A DNA stretch of 64,000 nucleotides from Leptolyngbya sp. NIES-3755 (GTDB taxonomy: Bacteria > Cyanobacteriota > Cyanobacteriia > Leptolyngbyales > Leptolyngbyaceae). The translations under genes were made by a program, and so were the position numbers. The notes beneath the pieces are model-generated. The model was not told where the DNA came from and did not search any database. It worked only from the letters and a program-made list of their open reading frames with translations. Shown one piece after another: positions 26,432-36,231 of this stretch (positions are counted from its first letter, which is position 1; each line of letters opens with the position of its first letter). The stretch spans positions 4,535,030 to 4,599,029 of the forward strand of contig AP017308.1 in the NCBI GenBank assembly GCA_001548435.1, read 5' to 3'.

Positions 26432-27919
26432 TTAGATCGGCAATGTAAAATAAAATGTGCTTCCTACTCCTAACACACTCTCAACCCAGATCCGTCCACC
26501 GTGCTGCTGAACAATACTGCGGCAGATTGCGAGTCCTAATCCCGTTCCCCCTTGTTGTCTCGAATCAGACGCATCGACTTGTTGAAACCGCTCAAAAATT
26601 CGCTCTATCTTGTCACTCGGAATGCCACGACCTTGATCTTTCACCGCAATCTGAACTTCTCCAGAAGATTGTTCTGCGGTGAGTTCGACTGTTCCATTTG
26701 CAACAGAGAACTTAATTGCATTGCTTAGGAGATTCGTCAAAGTTTGCAAAATTCGATCGTGATCTACCATCACTGTTACTGAAAGCACTCGACAGTTGAG
26801 TTGAATGTTCGCTTCATCGGCACTTCCCTGCATCACTCCGATCGCTTGTTGCATCAAATCTGCTAGATTACAAGACTGCCGAGAAAGAGTAATTTCGCCT
26901 GCATTCAGTCGCTCTAAATCGAGCATGTCATTGATCAATCGCATCAAGCGATCGGTATTATTCACTGCAACTTCAAGAAAGGGCAAACTCGCGTCTGGTA
27001 ATGCTCCGAGCTTTCCCATCAACAATAAGCCGAGTGAAGCCCGAATCGAAGTTAAGGGAGTCCGAAGCTCATGACTGACGATCGAGATAAATTCGTCTTT
27101 CATCTTTTCGACTGCCCGAAGTTCGGTAATGTCTCGAACAATCCAAGACTGTGCAGTGATCATGCCATTTGACGATCGCACAGGCGAAATCGTGAGAAAA
27201 ACATCGATCGCTTGTCCATCTTTGCGGTGATGAATGGTTCTTTGCTGTTCTGTGATTGAACGAACTAAGGGATTGATTTCTCGTCCAACCGCTTCTGCTT
27301 TGGAGTAACCATACGTTGTTTCGGCTCCTCGATTCCAACTCAGTACCATTCCATCTAAGCTTGTACTGATAATTGCATCATTGGACGATTCTACGATCGC
27401 GGCGAGTTGTTGCAACGATTCATTCGCGATTTGCAATTCTGCGGTGCGTTGTTGCACTAAGACTTCTAATCCTGCATACGCTTGACGCAGATCGGCTTCT
27501 GCTTGCCGTTTCGCACGACGAATGTGGGCATCTCGGAGTTCTCGATCGATTGCGGGCACTAAGCGGCTCAAACGGTCTTTTAACAGGTAATCCTGTGCGC
27601 CAGATCTCATAATGGCAGTCGCCGTTTCTTCTCCCATCACGCCCGAAATGACAATGAATGGAATATCCAATTGCGTCGCATGTAACAGTTCTAAAGCGTC
27701 TTGAGCCGTAAACTTAGGCAAAACATAGTCAGCAAGGATCAGATCCCAAGATTGAGTAGTGAGTGCAAACTGGAGCGCGTCAAGCGTTGCCACACGTTCA
27801 GACATGAGATGATAGCCTGCTTTGCGAAGGACACTCAGGAGCAGGATCGCATCGTCTTCTGAGTCTTCGATTAAAAGCAGGCGCAAGGTATCGATCGAGA
27901 TCTGCGTAGAGCCTTCCAT
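26432..27919 (-). CDS. Receiver-PAS hybrid histidine kinase
   Basis: A 495-residue soluble kinase. Residues about 12-130 are a receiver (LLLIEDSEDD, phospho-acceptor in LILADYVLPK, Lys in LLKDRL). A short coiled coil leads to a PAS domain (IVESSNDAIISTSLDGMVLSWN). HisKA follows with ISIVSHELRTPLTSIRASL and then HATPase_c with LLSNAIKFS, VKDQGRGIPSDKIERIFERF and GTGLGLAIC. It is cytoplasmic, since no membrane helix is visible. It is followed at 5 bases by a lone receiver. The N-terminal receiver suggests it receives phosphate from another protein, for example the HPt regulator encoded upstream. Confidence 0.94.
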   Translation of the reverse strand: MEGSTQISIDTLRLLLIEDSEDDAILLLSVLRKAGYHLMSERVATLDALQFALTTQSWDLILADYVLPKFTAQDALELLHATQLDIPFIVISGVMGEETATAIMRSGAQDYLLKDRLSRLVPAIDRELRDAHIRRAKRQAEADLRQAYAGLEVLVQQRTAELQIANESLQQLAAIVESSNDAIISTSLDGMVLSWNRGAETTYGYSKAEAVGREINPLVRSITEQQRTIHHRKDGQAIDVFLTISPVRSSNGMITAQSWIVRDITELRAVEKMKDEFISIVSHELRTPLTSIRASLGLLLMGKLGALPDASLPFLEVAVNNTDRLMRLINDMLDLERLNAGEITLSRQSCNLADLMQQAIGVMQGSADEANIQLNCRVLSVTVMVDHDRILQTLTNLLSNAIKFSVANGTVELTAEQSSGEVQIAVKDQGRGIPSDKIERIFERFQQVDASDSRQQGGTGLGLAICRSIVQQHGGRIWVESVLGVGSTFYFTLPI

Positions 27920-28017
27920 TGTGTTTGTTTAATCGAAAAATCTGCGCTGTAGACGAAGTACGAATGGGCAGTCTGTATTCAGTATGGAATAAGGGAGTGA
28001 AAAACTGGAGAATGTTC

Positions 28018-28049
28018 AAAAAAAAACCTGCGAGAGCTTTTCTCACAGG
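28018..28049 (-). terminator. Rho-independent terminator of the wHTH-HPt regulator
   Basis: On the minus strand an 8-base-pair stem (CCTGTGAG / CTCGCAGG with one G-T pair) with a short loop is followed directly by nine T residues. It lies about 125 bases after the stop of the 29665-28175 gene and separates it from the receiver-PAS kinase. Confidence 0.85.
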
Positions 28050-28174
28050 ATGAAAGGTTGAGATTAGAACAGAAGTGCGATCGCAATAACAATCGCAAAG
28101 CTCTCTCCCTGTCTCAGACAGTTACTCAAGACATTTAGAACAATACAAAAACAAAGAGAAAAACCAGTGAATGA

Positions 28175-29665
28175 TCACAAAGAAGGTAGAACAGCAGGGT
28201 GTTGTAAAGCTGCGATCGCGGATTGCTGAATCACTTGCAGTCTCGAAATTCGATTAAAAATCCGAGTGGCTAAAACCGAGGGTACTACAGGCTTCATCAA
28301 GTAATCATCCGCACCAATCTCGAACACTTGGCTCTGAGTTTGAAAGTCTTGACAGACGGTTAAAAAGATAATCGGCAGCCATCGCCATTGTTCACTGGCA
28401 CGAATCGCCTTACACAGTTCAAACCCATTGACTTCGGGCATCTGAACATCAAGTAACACCAAATCAGGCTGAATCTCGTTGAGAACTTGCCAGAGTTGGC
28501 TCGGTGAATGAAGTGGAATGATCTCAACTCCGAAAGGACGCAAGACTTCCTGCAATAGAACAATCAGAGATTCATCATCATCGATCGCTAAAACTCTCGC
28601 TTGAATCGGTGTTCCAGAAATACTGGCAGCTTGAAATTTAGGCTCAATGGTTTTTGCTTGATCCTGAACTTTCAGATAGTCCTGTAGATACTGAATCAAT
28701 TCATCAGTTCGCTCAATCTCATGAAAATCTGTTAAATCACCGGATTCAAACAAGTGTTCCAGTTGTAGTGCGACTTGTGAGCCTTCTGAAAAACCGAACA
28801 TTCCCAGTGCACCTGCCAACCGATGTGAGTTTTGAGCCGCATCAGACCGAAGTTCCTCTGAAAATTCTCCGCGCTTCAGTACCTTCACGGCAGATTGCAG
28901 CACACTCAGTCGATCGAAGCTCAATCCTTTCACCTGCTGCCAAATTTCCGCTACGATCGCTTGAGTTCGATCGGCTTTTGGTGCTGGCTCTTCGACCTGC
29001 GGACTTAGTCCATATCCCTGACCATACAGCGTTTGAATCAAATGCTCTGCCTCAACCGTTCTCAGAGCGCGTCGAATCCCTTTGATGTGTGCCTTGATGG
29101 TTGCTTCATCCGGGGGTTCATCTTCAAGTGACCATAATCGATCGAGGATTTCCCGCCGACTAAAAATTCGCTGAGGATTGCGAAGAAATAACTCTAGTAG
29201 CGCATACTCTTTAGGTCGCAGATTTAGCGCTTGGTCTGCATACGTCACTCTGCGTCGATCGGGTTCTAGTCGCAATTTGCCCCATGCCAAAATCGGAGCA
29301 GAACTGATACCTCGTCGTTGAAGTGCTCGGACTCGTGCAATTAATTCCTCTGGATCAAAGGGCTTCACCATATAATCATCCGCCCCAGCATCCAATCCTA
29401 ATACTCGATCTGCTTGCTCATTCCGAGCCGTTAACAGCATGATCAAAATATCTTGCTTGTAAGCTCTGACCTGCCGACAAAAGCTAATACCATCTAACTT
29501 CGGCAGCATCACATCTAGCAACACTAACTCATACGGACAAAACTGTAGCAGTTCCCATCCTTGTTGTCCATCAATCGCAACATCCACCACATGACTTTGA
29601 TTCACAAGGGTAGATGCCAACACAGCCGAAACCTGCGGATCATCTTCAACTAATAAAATTCTCAT
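28175..29665 (-). CDS. Response regulator: receiver-wHTH-HPt-receiver
   Basis: A 496-residue regulator with four parts. Receiver 1 (1-115) has LLVEDD, LVLLDVMLPKLDG and VKPFDP. An OmpR-type winged helix (about 125-222) has LRPKEYALLELFLRNP, IFSRREILDRLW and RTLYGQGY-like wing residues (LIQTLYGQGYGL). An HPt domain (about 235-335) has the phosphorylatable His in SHRLAGALGMFG. Receiver 2 (about 360-480) has LAIDDDES, LVLLDVQMPEVNG and LMKPV. It can therefore bind DNA, take phosphate at two receivers and pass it through HPt. The gene has its own downstream terminator. A phosphorelay with the receiver-PAS kinase is plausible but inferred. Confidence 0.93.
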   Translation of the reverse strand: MRILLVEDDPQVSAVLASTLVNQSHVVDVAIDGQQGWELLQFCPYELVLLDVMLPKLDGISFCRQVRAYKQDILIMLLTARNEQADRVLGLDAGADDYMVKPFDPEELIARVRALQRRGISSAPILAWGKLRLEPDRRRVTYADQALNLRPKEYALLELFLRNPQRIFSRREILDRLWSLEDEPPDEATIKAHIKGIRRALRTVEAEHLIQTLYGQGYGLSPQVEEPAPKADRTQAIVAEIWQQVKGLSFDRLSVLQSAVKVLKRGEFSEELRSDAAQNSHRLAGALGMFGFSEGSQVALQLEHLFESGDLTDFHEIERTDELIQYLQDYLKVQDQAKTIEPKFQAASISGTPIQARVLAIDDDESLIVLLQEVLRPFGVEIIPLHSPSQLWQVLNEIQPDLVLLDVQMPEVNGFELCKAIRASEQWRWLPIIFLTVCQDFQTQSQVFEIGADDYLMKPVVPSVLATRIFNRISRLQVIQQSAIAALQHPAVLPSL

Positions 29666-29794
29666 CGCTTTACAAGGCTATCAACGTCGGGGGTTGACAC
29701 AATCGCTCTATCTTGCAACGGTACTGTACTGCACAAAGCTCAGGACTCCGCCTAGATATACCAGATCTCGAACCCTAAAATCACCGATCGAAAT

Positions 29795-30295
29795 CTATTG
29801 TTGTGAACAGGATACGTAAGTTGCAATTTGCAAGTATTCATCAATGATTTCCTGAGTGATCTGAGCCGTTGTTTCTACATCGATTGGAATCAAACAATTG
29901 AGCATTTGATAGTATTCAACGATCGCCGAAAGTTCTGGGGAGTGCGATCGCGTGAGATGAATGGCACGAACTTGCGGATAGCCCATGTATTCCAAGAACA
30001 GATTGAGCGATTTTGCTTGAGTCACACAGGTCGGAAAATCGGTGAGAATCCACCCTTGACGGGCATCGGGTTGTCGCAGCCGAACTTCTAACATGGCAAG
30101 TTTGACCGCTTCTTGGGAAGTGAGGGCATCGGGTTGTTGAATCGCTTGGAGTTCTTCACTTAAGCGATCGCGCATAAATCGTGAAAATAATCGCTGCATC
30201 GAAATCTGCGGAATTCCCAACCGTTCCGATAAAATCAACGCTTGTCGATCGACGGTCTTCGGTTCAAGCCCTAAAAGAATAAACTGCATCGTCAT
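29795..30295 (-). CDS. Adenylate kinase-like protein without P-loop
   Basis: About 166 residues that follow the adenylate kinase pattern: MQFILLG at the start, ALILSERLGIPQIS, RLRQPDARQGWILTDFP and a C-terminal helix with YYQMLNCLIPIDVE. The nucleotide-binding loop, normally GxPGAGKGT, reads GLEPKTVDR here, so the glycines and the catalytic Lys are gone. The LID region is also missing. It is probably a pseudokinase with a binding or regulatory role. The start is uncertain: I use the ATG at 30295; 30310 and 30289 are in frame and none has a good ribosome binding site. Confidence 0.75.
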   Translation of the reverse strand: MTMQFILLGLEPKTVDRQALILSERLGIPQISMQRLFSRFMRDRLSEELQAIQQPDALTSQEAVKLAMLEVRLRQPDARQGWILTDFPTCVTQAKSLNLFLEYMGYPQVRAIHLTRSHSPELSAIVEYYQMLNCLIPIDVETTAQITQEIIDEYLQIATYVSCSQQ

Positions 30296-30572
30296 TGTTC
30301 TCTGTGCCATCAATAATTGAGCTAATCGAACTCGTTGATTTTTATATGAGAGAACAATAGAAGAAGAATGTGAAAAACATGGGAATTTCTGGAACTGCGA
30401 TCGTTTTGCTCGATGCTTCCTGTGAGAAATAATACTATCAATCATTCCGCCAAAAAGCTTAATCTAGGTTAGACCCATCTAAATGTGCTCAAATCTGCGA
30501 AATAGATAAAGTCACAACAGAAATCTAAACGAAACCCTCTAGAATGAGTTGGATTTAGAGAAGAGTGAGACT

Positions 30573-33500
30573 ATGCCCCGTCGCCAAGACCTCCATAAGA
30601 TTCTGTTAATCGGTTCCGGTCCGATTGTGATCGGGCAAGCCTGTGAGTTTGACTATTCTGGAACTCAAGCCTGTAAAGCCCTCCGGGATGAAGGATTTGA
30701 AGTAATTCTGGTGAATTCAAATCCAGCAACGATCATGACTGACCCGGAAACTGCCGATCGGACTTATATTGAGCCGCTAACGCCTGAACTGGTTGAGCAA
30801 ATTATTATCAAAGAGCGCCCGGATGCGTTGCTGCCAACGATGGGCGGTCAGACTGCACTGAATTTGGCGGTGTCTCTGGCGAAAAGTGGTGTTTTAGAAA
30901 AATACAACGTTGAATTGATTGGGGCGAAGTTGCCTGCGATCGAGATGGCGGAAGATCGCAAACTATTTAAACAGGCGATGGAGCGAATTGGGGTGGGCGT
31001 GTGTCCGTCTGGATTGGCAGAAACGCTAGAGGAATCAAAAGCGATCGGGCAACAAATCGGTTCGTATCCGTTGATTATTCGCCCGGCATTTACGATGGGC
31101 GGTTCTGGGGGTGGAATTGCGTATAACCAACAAGAATTTGAAGAAATTGCTCAATCTGGATTAGATGCGAGTCCGGTTTCACAAATTCTGATCGAGAAGT
31201 CGCTGCTCGGTTGGAAGGAATACGAACTCGAAGTCATGCGCGATCTGGCGGATAACGTCGTGATCATTTGTTCGATCGAGAACTTAGATCCGATGGGGAT
31301 TCACACCGGAGATTCGATCACGGTCGCACCCGCGCAAACTTTGACGGATAAAGAGTATCAGCGGTTAAGGGATGCTTCGATCAAAATCATTCGCGAAATC
31401 GGAGTAGAAACGGGCGGATCGAATATTCAATTTGCGGTGAATCCGGTTACTGGTGAAGTGGTTGTGATCGAAATGAATCCGCGTGTGTCTCGGAGTTCTG
31501 CACTGGCTTCTAAGGCAACTGGATTTCCGATCGCGAAAATGGCAGCCAAACTCGCAGTCGGTTACACGCTCGATGAAATTCCAAACGATATTACAAAGAA
31601 AACGCCTGCAAGTTTTGAACCGACGATCGATTATGTTGTCACCAAAATTCCTCGATTTGCCTTTGAGAAATTCCCTGGTTCGCAACCGTATCTCACTACT
31701 CAAATGAAATCGGTTGGGGAAGCCATGGCGATCGGGCGAACTTTCCAAGAATCGTTCCAAAAAGCACTACGATCGCTCGAAGTCGGACGAGCAGGTTGGG
31801 GTTGTGATAAACAAGAAGTCTTGCCGAGCTTAGAACAAATTCGCTCAGGATTGAGAACGCCGAACCCCGATCGTATTTTCACCGTTCGACATGCGATGCT
31901 GATGGGAATGCTTGTCGATGAGATTTTTGAACTGACCAATATTGATCCCTGGTTCCTCGATAAATTAGCGGATCTGCTTGAAACAGAGAAAGCACTGAAG
32001 CGATCGAGCCTCAAAGATTTGACGGTTGAGAAACTGTTGGACATTAAGAAAAAGGGATTTAGCGATCGACAAATTGCTTTCGCAACGAAGACGACTGAAG
32101 ACGAAGTTCGCACTCATCGGAAGTCTCTGAACATCATTCCGGTCTACAAAACGGTTGATACTTGTGCAGCAGAATTCGAGGCATTCACCCCTTATTACTA
32201 TTCGACTTACGAAGAAGAAAATGAAGTGCTGCCATCCGATAAGCGCAAAGTGATGATTCTGGGTGGGGGACCGAATCGAATCGGACAAGGAATCGAATTC
32301 GACTATTGTTGCTGTCATGCGTCGTTTGCACTGCGGGAAGATGGCTTTGAAACGATTATGGTGAACTCGAATCCTGAAACCGTTTCGACCGATTACGACA
32401 CCAGCGATCGACTTTATTTTGAGCCGCTCACCAAAGAGGATGTGCTCAACATTATCGAGGCGGAACAGCCCGAAGGTGTGATCATTCAATTCGGAGGACA
32501 AACGCCGCTGAAATTGGCAGTTCCATTAGATGAATTTCTAAAACTAGGAACGGTATCAACAAAGATTTGGGGAACTTCACCAGACTCGATCGATACTGCC
32601 GAAGATCGCGAACGGTTTGAAAAGATCCTGCGCGAGTTGGACATTCAACAGCCTGCGAACGGGATCGCCCGCGATTATTCTGACGCGAAAAAGGTTGCCC
32701 GTGAAATCGGCTATCCAGTCGTAGTTCGTCCCAGTTACGTTTTGGGTGGACGGGCAATGGAAATCGTTTACTCAGATCGAGAACTCGAACGCTATATGAC
32801 TTATGCCGTTCAAGTTGAGCCGGATCATCCAATTTTGGTCGATCGATTTCTCGAAAACGCGATCGAAGTCGATGTCGATGCGATCGCGGATCACACAGGA
32901 GCCGTCGTAATCGGCGGAATCATGGAACACATCGAACAAGCGGGAATCCACTCTGGAGATTCAGCTTGCTCGATTCCGACTGTGACTTTGAGTCAGGAAA
33001 TTGTCGATCGCATTCGCACTTGGACCATCCAACTCGCGAAAGCCCTAAAAGTCGTCGGTCTGATGAATATTCAATTTGCGGTTCAAGGCGATCAGGTTTA
33101 CATTATCGAAGCCAATCCACGCGCCTCCCGAACGGTTCCATTTGTCTCCAAAGCGATCGGGGTTCCATTGGCGAAAATGGCATCTCGAATCATGTCGGGT
33201 AAAACTTTAGCAGATCTCCAATTCACCGAAGAAGTGATCCCACCGCATATTTCTGTGAAAGAAGCCGTTCTGCCGTTTGACAAATTCCCAGGAACCGACA
33301 CGATTTTGGGTCCTGAAATGCGATCGACCGGAGAAGTGATGGGGATCGATTCTGATTTCGGAAAGTCTTATGCAAAAGCGGAATTGGCAGCGAGTCAGCG
33401 TCTCCCGCGTCAAGGAACCGTTTTTGTATCGATGAACGATCGAGAAAAAGCCGCAGTCGTTCCTGCCGTGAAAGAATTGATGGAGCTTGGGTTCAAAGTG

Positions 33501-33809
33501 GTCGCGACTTCTGGAACTCGCAAAGCGCTAAAAGAACACGGTCTCGATGTCGAACTGGTTCTGAAACTGCATGAAGGAAGACCGCATGTGCTGGATTCGA
33601 TTAAAAACGAGCAGATTCAGCTCATTATCAATACGCCTGCTGGACAGGAAGCGCACGAAGACGATCGCTTGATTCGCCGAACTGCGTTAACGTATAAGAT
33701 TCCGATGATTACGACGATCGCAGGTGCAAAAGCCACCGCAGCGGCAATTCGATCGTTGCAGGCTGAGAAATTGACCGTGACCTCACTGCAAGAATATCTC
33801 GCTCGCTAA
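30573..33809 (+). CDS. carB: Carbamoyl-phosphate synthase large subunit
   Basis: A 1078-residue protein of normal family length. Two homologous ATP-grasp halves are visible: the first starts [20 protein letters not shown] with [16 protein letters not shown], the second [20 protein letters not shown] with [15 protein letters not shown]. The C-terminal MGS-like domain contains [16 protein letters not shown] and LIINTPAG, the allosteric part. It makes carbamoyl phosphate from bicarbonate, ATP and ammonia delivered by CarA, for arginine and pyrimidines. GAGTGAG precedes the ATG at 30573. carA is not in the window. Confidence 0.98.
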   Translation: MPRRQDLHKILLIGSGPIVIGQACEFDYSGTQACKALRDEGFEVILVNSNPATIMTDPETADRTYIEPLTPELVEQIIIKERPDALLPTMGGQTALNLAVSLAKSGVLEKYNVELIGAKLPAIEMAEDRKLFKQAMERIGVGVCPSGLAETLEESKAIGQQIGSYPLIIRPAFTMGGSGGGIAYNQQEFEEIAQSGLDASPVSQILIEKSLLGWKEYELEVMRDLADNVVIICSIENLDPMGIHTGDSITVAPAQTLTDKEYQRLRDASIKIIREIGVETGGSNIQFAVNPVTGEVVVIEMNPRVSRSSALASKATGFPIAKMAAKLAVGYTLDEIPNDITKKTPASFEPTIDYVVTKIPRFAFEKFPGSQPYLTTQMKSVGEAMAIGRTFQESFQKALRSLEVGRAGWGCDKQEVLPSLEQIRSGLRTPNPDRIFTVRHAMLMGMLVDEIFELTNIDPWFLDKLADLLETEKALKRSSLKDLTVEKLLDIKKKGFSDRQIAFATKTTEDEVRTHRKSLNIIPVYKTVDTCAAEFEAFTPYYYSTYEEENEVLPSDKRKVMILGGGPNRIGQGIEFDYCCCHASFALREDGFETIMVNSNPETVSTDYDTSDRLYFEPLTKEDVLNIIEAEQPEGVIIQFGGQTPLKLAVPLDEFLKLGTVSTKIWGTSPDSIDTAEDRERFEKILRELDIQQPANGIARDYSDAKKVAREIGYPVVVRPSYVLGGRAMEIVYSDRELERYMTYAVQVEPDHPILVDRFLENAIEVDVDAIADHTGAVVIGGIMEHIEQAGIHSGDSACSIPTVTLSQEIVDRIRTWTIQLAKALKVVGLMNIQFAVQGDQVYIIEANPRASRTVPFVSKAIGVPLAKMASRIMSGKTLADLQFTEEVIPPHISVKEAVLPFDKFPGTDTILGPEMRSTGEVMGIDSDFGKSYAKAELAASQRLPRQGTVFVSMNDREKAAVVPAVKELMELGFKVVATSGTRKALKEHGLDVELVLKLHEGRPHVLDSIKNEQIQLIINTPAGQEAHEDDRLIRRTALTYKIPMITTIAGAKATAAAIRSLQAEKLTVTSLQEYLAR

Positions 33810-33818
33810 AACTTTTGG

Positions 33819-33845
33819 GAGCGGTATTCGATTCGGGTGCCGCTC
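33819..33845 (+). terminator. Possible carB terminator hairpin
   Basis: GAGCGG pairs with CCGCTC across a 15-base loop, starting 10 bases after the carB stop, followed by TTCT. The stem is short and the T run weak, so this is tentative. Confidence 0.35.
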
Positions 33846-34382
33846 TTCTACCACTTGATAGATGACAACTCCGGAAACAACCCTGTATTCGTAGAAAACA
33901 ATTTACGGAAGCCTTGGCATCAAATTTATCTCTATGGCACGTCACTCCCTCAATTTGAATCTTAAAGTTTTGTAAACATTTCTCATAAACATGCTCATTG
34001 TCACTCGTCCACTGGAATTTTGCTGAAACCTGCCATTCTGTCTCACAGAAAACAGCAGAAAATTTTATTCTTGATAGCCTATTCTCTATCTTGGGAATCG
34101 CTCCTAAAACCTACTGATCTAAGCTCGATGTCGTTAATTTTTTCACTCAGAATCTTTACAAACTTTAATCAAGTAGTAGATAATCCTTAATACAGTCATT
34201 TGTCGCTGCGATGAAAAAGAATGTTACAAGCAGCACCACTGTCTCTCCTTGATTCCATCAGTAAGTTAAGCTGCACCTGCCTAGTTCGAGAACAACGATC
34301 GTTCTCTTGATCCCCTTCATCGCTCTTTTCCTACCGTCGCTCTGACTCTCACTGATCTTCTCTCACACCGACTAACGTTCTT
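33846..34382. other. Long leader region between carB and the sigma factor gene
   Basis: A 537-base AT-rich stretch without a convincing gene on either strand. It presumably holds the promoter and leader of the sigma factor. One promoter-like pair is listed separately. I see no clear repeat, riboswitch fold or small protein gene. Confidence 0.6.
34155..34184 (+). promoter_or_regulatory. Candidate sigma-70 promoter of the group 2 sigma factor gene
   Basis: TTTACA at 34155-34160 and GATAAT at 34179-34184 are separated by 18 bases. That would give a leader of about 190 bases before the ATG at 34383. It is a pattern match only. Confidence 0.3.
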
Positions 34383-35339
34383 ATGAAAACTGCTCAAACT
34401 CCCACAGATTCCGTTCGGGCTTACCTACGAGAAATCGGTCGTGTGCCGCTATTGACGCACGAACAAGAAGTGGTCTACGGCAAACAAGTTCAGCGACTAG
34501 CGATCGTCAATTCGGTGAAAGCCGCACTGATCGAAAAGCTCGGAAAAGATCCAGACGATGTCACCTGGGCGCAAGCGGCGGATCTTTCTGAAACCGAATT
34601 GCGACAAGTTTTGGCAGAAGGTGAACTCGCAAAACGTCGAATGGTCGAAGCCAATCTTCGTCTCGTCGTTTCTGTTGCCAAGAAATACACCAAGCGGAAT
34701 GTCGAACTGATGGATCTGATTCAAGAAGGCACGATCGGGATGCAGCGCGGTGTCGAAAAGTTCGATCCCACAAAAGGCTACCGATTCTCGACGTATGCGT
34801 ATTGGTGGATTCGGCAAGCGATTACAAGAGCGATCGCAGAAAAAGGTCGAACGATTCGTCTGCCAATTCACATTACCGAGAAGTTAAACAAAATTAAGAA
34901 AGCACAGCGCAGTCTATCTCAACAGTTGGGACGCGCTGCAACGCTGTCTGAATTAGCGACCGAATTAGATTTGCCTGTGGCTCAAGTGCGGGACTATCTC
35001 GAACGCGCTCGTGTGCCGCTGTCGTTAGATTTGCGTGTGGGCGATAACCAAGATACCGAATTAGGCGAACTGCTCGAAGATCCGGGAGTATCGCCAGAGG
35101 AATTCACGACTCAAACCTCGCTGAAATTAGATTTGGATGCGTTGATGGCGGATTTGACTCAACAACAGCGAGAAGTGCTGATTCTGAGATTCGGTTTGGA
35201 TGATGGAAAGGCTTTGACTCTGGCGAAAATTGGCGATCGCTTAAATATCAGTCGCGAACGAGTGAGACAAATCGAACGCGAAGCCTTGACGAAATTGCGG
35301 AAGCGTAAAGGCGATATGGGCGAATATCTCGCAAGCTAG
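34383..35339 (+). CDS. Group 2 RNA polymerase sigma factor (SigB/SigD type)
   Basis: A 318-residue sigma-70 protein. Region 1.2 is [21 protein letters not shown]. Region 2 shows [39 protein letters not shown] and [17 protein letters not shown] (2.4). Region 4 ends with [20 protein letters not shown] and [11 protein letters not shown]. The length and absence of the long acidic region 1.1 place it in the non-essential group 2, used in stress, dark or nutrient responses in cyanobacteria. Which of SigB-E it corresponds to cannot be fixed without alignment. It may be a target of partner-switching control, but no link is visible here. Confidence 0.95.
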   Translation: MKTAQTPTDSVRAYLREIGRVPLLTHEQEVVYGKQVQRLAIVNSVKAALIEKLGKDPDDVTWAQAADLSETELRQVLAEGELAKRRMVEANLRLVVSVAKKYTKRNVELMDLIQEGTIGMQRGVEKFDPTKGYRFSTYAYWWIRQAITRAIAEKGRTIRLPIHITEKLNKIKKAQRSLSQQLGRAATLSELATELDLPVAQVRDYLERARVPLSLDLRVGDNQDTELGELLEDPGVSPEEFTTQTSLKLDLDALMADLTQQQREVLILRFGLDDGKALTLAKIGDRLNISRERVRQIEREALTKLRKRKGDMGEYLAS

Positions 35340-35421
35340 AGTGATTTAATTCTTAGGATAGTTCGATCGAGCTTTTCCCCCTTGGTACAGTCGAAGAATC
35401 TTCTGCACAAGGTGAAAGACT

Positions 35422-36231
35422 ATGATCGATAGCTTCGCTACACGGGTACGTGCCCGCAGCATTCAATTAAGCGAGTGCAACCTTCATTATCAAGCGTGTG
35501 GGCAGGGGTGTCGATCGCTGCCCATTCTGTTTTTGCATGGTTGGGGAATTTCGGCTGAACCGTATGGAGAAGTTTTAGAACAGCTTGGAAAAGAGCATCC
35601 AGTTTATGCACCAGATTTACCGAGTTTTGCTCGATCGACGTATGACAAATTAATTCCTGATTACAAAACTTATGCAGCGGTTTTGATTGAATTTCTAGAC
35701 GCGCTGAATTTGGAACAAGTGCATTTAGTTGGGCACTCCTTTGGCGGCGGAATTTCGTTGACGATCGCAGCTTTATTTCCCGATCGAGTCAAAAGTCTTG
35801 CACTGCTTGGAAGTACTGGAATTCCAACGGCTCCAGTTCCAGAAATTATTGCAAAACGAGGGGTAGAAATGACCGCGCAATTATTTTTACCAAAACTGGA
35901 ATTAAAACTATTCACGATTCCAAAAGTGTTTACACACAATATTTTGTTTAATACTGCGAATTTACTTCAGGCATTATTGCTTTCGTTGTATGCAGATTTG
36001 AGACATTTGTTGCCGAATATTCAAGCTCCAGCATTGTTGTTATGGTCAGATAAAGACTTGACTGAACCGTTAGCGATCGCGAATGAAATGGCGACCTTGC
36101 TCCCCAATTCAAGATTAGCGATCGTGCCTGAAGGCTTTCATGAATGGGGGCTTTGGTATCCAGAAAAATTCACGTCAATGGTATTAGAATTCACTCAACA
36201 AATTGAAAGTTATTCGTTCATTTCTCGATAA
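35422..36231 (+). CDS. Alpha/beta hydrolase
   Basis: A 269-residue alpha/beta hydrolase. The oxyanion region is ILFLHGWGISAEPY, the nucleophile Ser is in HLVGHSFGGGISL, the acid is likely Asp in LLLWSDKDLTEP, and the catalytic His in PEGFHEWGLW. It has no signal peptide and is probably cytoplasmic. The substrate is unknown. It overlaps the convergent pxcA gene by 22 bases. The ATG at 35422 follows an AAGGTG site. Confidence 0.9.
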   Translation: MIDSFATRVRARSIQLSECNLHYQACGQGCRSLPILFLHGWGISAEPYGEVLEQLGKEHPVYAPDLPSFARSTYDKLIPDYKTYAAVLIEFLDALNLEQVHLVGHSFGGGISLTIAALFPDRVKSLALLGSTGIPTAPVPEIIAKRGVEMTAQLFLPKLELKLFTIPKVFTHNILFNTANLLQALLLSLYADLRHLLPNIQAPALLLWSDKDLTEPLAIANEMATLLPNSRLAIVPEGFHEWGLWYPEKFTSMVLEFTQQIESYSFISR

